NCBI GenBank assembly: GCA_017311315.1
Contig: CM029613.1
Location: forward strand, 932,501 to 996,500
DNA: 64,000 nucleotides
Origin: Dendrocalamus latiflorus
Taxonomy: Eukaryota; Streptophyta; Magnoliopsida; Poales; Poaceae
Reading direction: 5' to 3'
The notes beneath the pieces were generated by a model. The model was not told where the DNA came from. It made no database searches and saw nothing but the letters and a program-made list of their open reading frames with translations. Position 1 is the stretch's first letter. Every line of letters starts with the position of its first letter. Shown here one piece after another: positions 60,770 through 64,000 of the stretch. A program made the translations under genes and the position numbers.

Positions 60770-60991
60770 GGCCTGTTCTTTTTGGCTACGGCTTGTGACT
60801 TTTGAGCTGTTTGTACGAGAGATTACAGAGTAACAGAAACCCACGTGATGTTTTTGCCGATATAAATGAAGTCAGGAAAATATATACTATAATTAACTAG
60901 TAGACTCTATCTTGAAAAAATATTCCGTTTAAAAGTTAGTTACTGTAGAAAAGTCGAAAAGCAGCTTTTAGAAGCTGAAAAGAACAGGACC
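60770..60991. mobile_element. MITE, hAT-like ends
   Basis: Ends GGCCTGTTCTTTTTGGCT and, inverted, GGTCCTGTTCTTTTCAGCT; A+T-rich interior of about 180 bp. Such 'cctgttcttttg' ends are common in rice MITEs. Target duplication not fixed. Confidence 0.6.
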
Positions 60992-61054
60992 GAAGTCTCA
61001 GTTAGGGTGCTTTAAGATTGGTGATACTTACGTAGCAAAATCTGGGACAAGGCC

Positions 61055-62232
61055 TTCAACAGTAGGGGTGAAAACGGATCGGATACGGACGGATAATGCC
61101 TCTACCATATTTGTTTTCATATTTTTTTCGGATACGAATATGAATACGGATAATTCGAATACGAATAATATCGAATACAGATACGGATCGAATACGAATC
61201 GAAACGAATACGGTTACGAATATTTATCGAAACATGAAAACATCTTAAACTATACATCCAAAGTTAACGAAAATACATAAATAGTTCATCTTGTCAAAAC
61301 ATTCATGAAATCTAAACAAACATAGTCTTTTCATCTACAATGAAAATATACCCAATAGTCGATCATAACATAACTACATAAGTAACAACAACGTGCAATT
61401 CATGGAATACACATGATGACATGATAGCAATTTGAACAAACATAAGAACATTTCATTCCTCCATTTCATCCATCAAGTTGTAACAGCCCAGGTTTTTATT
61501 AAAATAAAAATAAATAATTAATTAAAAAATAATTTAAATAAAATTTAAATTAAAATAAGTATTTTTGTTGCCTAAATTTTATTTTTGGGTTTTGCCCTGG
61601 ATTTTCTGTTTTTGAAAAAGTCTGATTTGAAAAGTAAATTAAGTGAAAACCAAAAAAATAGACATTAAATAAAATGATATTTTGATTTTCTATAAAAATT
61701 CTACTTTAAATTAATTATTTGGAGTTAATTGGCTTTTATTTCGTTTCTTGGATTTTCTGGAGTTTAAAGGTCTACTTTTGAAATTAAAAAGTATTTTTAA
61801 GTATGAAAATTAAATACCAACATTAGTTGAAAATATTTTTATTAAGTCCAAAATGTCACCAGGAACTTCTGTGAATTTTCCTGGAATTTTTGGAATTTAT
61901 TTCATATTTTTCTGAGCTTAAATGAATTTTCCAGGCTTTTCTGAAATCCAAAAATCAAAAATAAAAATTAAAGTCCCTCCCCACCCCTCGGATATCCGTT
62001 TTCGTATTATCCGGATAATCCGTATCCGTATCCGTATTCGACGGATACTAGGCTTACTGTATTCGTATCCGTATCCGATAAAAAAATCTGTATCCGTATC
62101 CGATCCGAGAACTATCCGAAAAAAATCCGATCCGAGAACTATCCGAAAAAAATCCGATCCGACACAATCGGTATCCGTATCCGTCCGGATCCAACGGAAA
62201 CTATCCGATCCGTTTTCACCCCTATTCAACAG
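61055..62232. mobile_element. Non-autonomous hAT element (1162 bp), perfect TSD, with nested LTR fragment
   Basis: 61063-62224 with at least 20 bp of perfect inverted terminal repeat (TAGGGGTGAAAACGGATCGG), flanked by TTCAACAG on both sides (61055-61062, 62225-62232). Outer parts consist of 'cggatacg'/'cgaatacg' words. From about 61481 an A+T-rich block begins TGTAACAGCCCAGG, the start of many grass gypsy LTRs, and runs to about 61980; it is probably a nested LTR piece, whose second end I could not fix. No transposase. It ends 82 bp before the ATG of the PPR gene. Confidence 0.93.
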
Positions 62233-62306
62233 TGGAGCTTTAGGCCACGTAGGCCGTTTCCGTCCGATTTTTCATGGTGTTCCCCATCAAGTGGAGCAAG
62301 CCACCC

Positions 62307-64000
62307 ATGGCTCGTTACCTGCTCCTCCGCCGCCGCCTCTCAGCCGCGGCGCCGCTCCCCGCGCGGCACGTCTACTGGGCATTTGACACGAGGGCGCACG
62401 GCGCCCGTATCCGGGAGCTCGCCCGCATCGGCCGCTTGCGGGAGGCCAGGGAGGTGTTCGACGCGATGCCACACCGCGACATCATCACCTGGAACTCCAT
62501 GATTTATGGCTACTGCAGCAGTGGAATGCTCGACGCTGCGAGAACCCTCGTCGATGCTATCTCCGGCGGGAACACGCGCACGGGCACCATCCTGTTGTCA
62601 GGCTACGCCCGCGCCGGACGCGTGCTTGACGCTCGCAGGGTGTTTGATGAAATGCCCGTGCGGAACACTGTGGCGTGGAACGCCATGGTTAGCTGCTATG
62701 CTCAGAACGGGGACATCACCATGGCCCGCAGGCTATTCGATGAAATGCCGAGCAAGGATGTCACATCATGGAACTCAATGCTTACTGGGTATTGCCATAG
62801 TCGACAGATGGTGGATGCAATGAATCTGTTTGAACAAATGCCGCAGCATAACTTGGTAACTTGGACCGTGATGATTTCTGGGTACGTTCGAATTGAGCAG
62901 CATGACAAGGCTTGGGACATCTTCCGCATGATGCACCGTGAAGGGGTGTCACCAGACCAGTCAAACTTTGCCTCCGTGCTTTCAGCTATGATGGGTCTTG
63001 GGAATCTTGGTGTTCTAGAGGGCCTTCGTGTTCTTGCCCTTAAGACAGGCTTTGAAAGGGATGTGGTCGTCGGCACATCGATACTAAATGTGTATACTAG
63101 GGATGCAAGTGCGCTTGACATTGCAATAAAATTCTTTGAGGGTATGACAGAGAGGAATGAGTACACATGGTCAACCATGATCACTGCACTATCTCATGGT
63201 GGCCGAATCAATGCTGCTATTGCTGTCTATGAAAGGGACCCTGTAAAGTCCATTCCATGTCAGACTGCACTGCTCACAGGTCTAGCTCGATGTGGCAGGA
63301 TTAATGATGCAAGGATTTTATTTGAGCAGATTCCTGATCCTAATGTTGTGTCCTGGAACGCCATGATTACTGGGTACATGCAGAATGGAATGGTTGGTGA
63401 GGCAAATGAGCTGTTTGATAGGATGCCTTTTAGGAACACAATATCTTGGGCTGGGATGATAGCGGGATATGCACAGAATGGGAGGAATGAAGAAGCTTTG
63501 GGTTTGCTCCAAGCTTTCCATAGGAACGGGATGCTACCTAGTCTGTCCAGTTTGACTAGTAGCTTCTTTGCTTGCTCAAGTATTGGAGCTCTTGAGACAG
63601 GAAGGCAAGTGCATTCACTTGCAGTAAAGGTCGGCTGTCAGTTCAATAGCTATGTATGTAATGCACTCATTACCATGTATGCCAGGTGCAGAAACATGGA
63701 GTATGCAAGACAAGTCTTTAATCAAATGAGAGTTAAAGACACTGTGTCATGGAACTCTTTTGTTGCTGCACTTGTACAGAATAATCTGTTGGAGGATGCA
63801 AGGCATACATTTGACAATATGCTCGGTCGGGATGTTGTCTCTTGGACTACGATAATATCTGCATATGCACAGGCTGAGCAGGGCAATGAGGCAGTGGAGA
63901 TTTTCAAAACAATGTTGCGAGAGCAAGAGTTACCAAATTCACCAATATTAACTGTACTTCTCAGTGTTTGTGGAAGTCTTGGTGCTTCTAAGCTTGGGCA
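62307..64000 (+). CDS. Pentatricopeptide repeat (PPR) protein, 5' part (runs off the window)
   Basis: Open from the ATG at 62307 to the window end (564 codons, no stop). The first about 30 aa are rich in Arg, Ala and Leu with no acidic residue until aa 27, as in a mitochondrial or plastid targeting sequence. Then helical repeats of about 31-36 aa follow each other with the typical words ARRVFDEMPVRNTVAWNAMV, ARRLFDEMPSKDVTSWNSML, DRMPFRNTISWAGMI and GRQVHSLAVK, the last being typical of L-type repeats; this is the PLS class. PLS proteins bind organelle RNA and many end in E or DYW domains for C-to-U editing; whether this one does lies outside the window. Intronless so far, as most plant PPR genes are. 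The start is supported by the targeting-like N-terminus. Confidence 0.93.
   Translation, partial: MARYLLLRRRLSAAAPLPARHVYWAFDTRAHGARIRELARIGRLREAREVFDAMPHRDIITWNSMIYGYCSSGMLDAARTLVDAISGGNTRTGTILLSGYARAGRVLDARRVFDEMPVRNTVAWNAMVSCYAQNGDITMARRLFDEMPSKDVTSWNSMLTGYCHSRQMVDAMNLFEQMPQHNLVTWTVMISGYVRIEQHDKAWDIFRMMHREGVSPDQSNFASVLSAMMGLGNLGVLEGLRVLALKTGFERDVVVGTSILNVYTRDASALDIAIKFFEGMTERNEYTWSTMITALSHGGRINAAIAVYERDPVKSIPCQTALLTGLARCGRINDARILFEQIPDPNVVSWNAMITGYMQNGMVGEANELFDRMPFRNTISWAGMIAGYAQNGRNEEALGLLQAFHRNGMLPSLSSLTSSFFACSSIGALETGRQVHSLAVKVGCQFNSYVCNALITMYARCRNMEYARQVFNQMRVKDTVSWNSFVAALVQNNLLEDARHTFDNMLGRDVVSWTTIISAYAQAEQGNEAVEIFKTMLREQELPNSPILTVLLSVCGSLGASKLG

Noticed and set aside
1..64000. CRISPR arrays, operons, prophage or prokaryotic defence systems
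   Set aside because: All genes are intron-bearing or plant-type, and the repeats are transposons and short tandem duplications; nothing prokaryotic was seen.

Overview
The window is nuclear DNA of a grass, almost certainly rice (genus Oryza). Genes have GC-rich 5' exons and AT-rich introns, MITEs and LTR retrotransposons fill the gaps, and the gene set (a group-D TDY MAP kinase beside a plastid-type solanesyl diphosphate synthase, a group IIc WRKY factor, a serine carboxypeptidase-like gene) matches what I remember of the distal long arm of rice chromosome 5, read in reverse. That placement is from memory, not a search.

Layout. 1-5 kb: a diverged LTR-like repeat, a head-to-tail array of three Helitron-like units and a 750-bp foldback Mutator-like element whose edge lies 157 bp before the next start codon. 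5.1-12.3 kb (+): a 15-exon gene for a membrane-anchored PXA-PX-Nexin_C protein (1128 aa). 12.8-13.4 kb: hAT element. 13.7-24.8 kb: a second copy of the first repeat, split by a 9.2-kb, young, non-autonomous Ty3/gypsy element on the minus strand. 25-27 kb: MITEs. 27.6-29.3 kb (+): a three-exon WRKY gene. 30-32.5 kb: MITEs. 33.0-34.4 kb (-): a carboxypeptidase-like gene broken by a 7-bp duplication. 34.6-35.5 kb (+): the start of a plastid-targeted-looking gene split by a second foldback element. 36.8-42.9 kb (-): an intact 10-exon MAP kinase gene (605 aa) with a solo LTR in its second intron. 45.6-46.4 kb (-): the 3' end of a polyprenyl synthase gene with a frameshift and no recognisable 5' exons. 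46.8-52.4 kb: a decayed copia element carrying hAT insertions. 53.4-60.0 kb (+): a complete, apparently intact Ty1/copia element. 61.1-62.2 kb: hAT element directly in front of a PPR gene that runs off the window at 64 kb.

The genes do not form one pathway; this is an ordinary chromosomal neighbourhood reshaped by transposons. The strongest observations are (i) a copia element whose gag-pol frame appears to begin in the 5' LTR and to be joined by splicing across the primer-binding site, (ii) two long foldback MULEs with target duplications, one inside a coding exon, (iii) four hAT elements, three with matching 8-bp duplications, and (iv) two host genes with single frameshifts (carboxypeptidase, solanesyl diphosphate synthase). 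I saw no RNA genes, CRISPR arrays or prokaryote-type systems.
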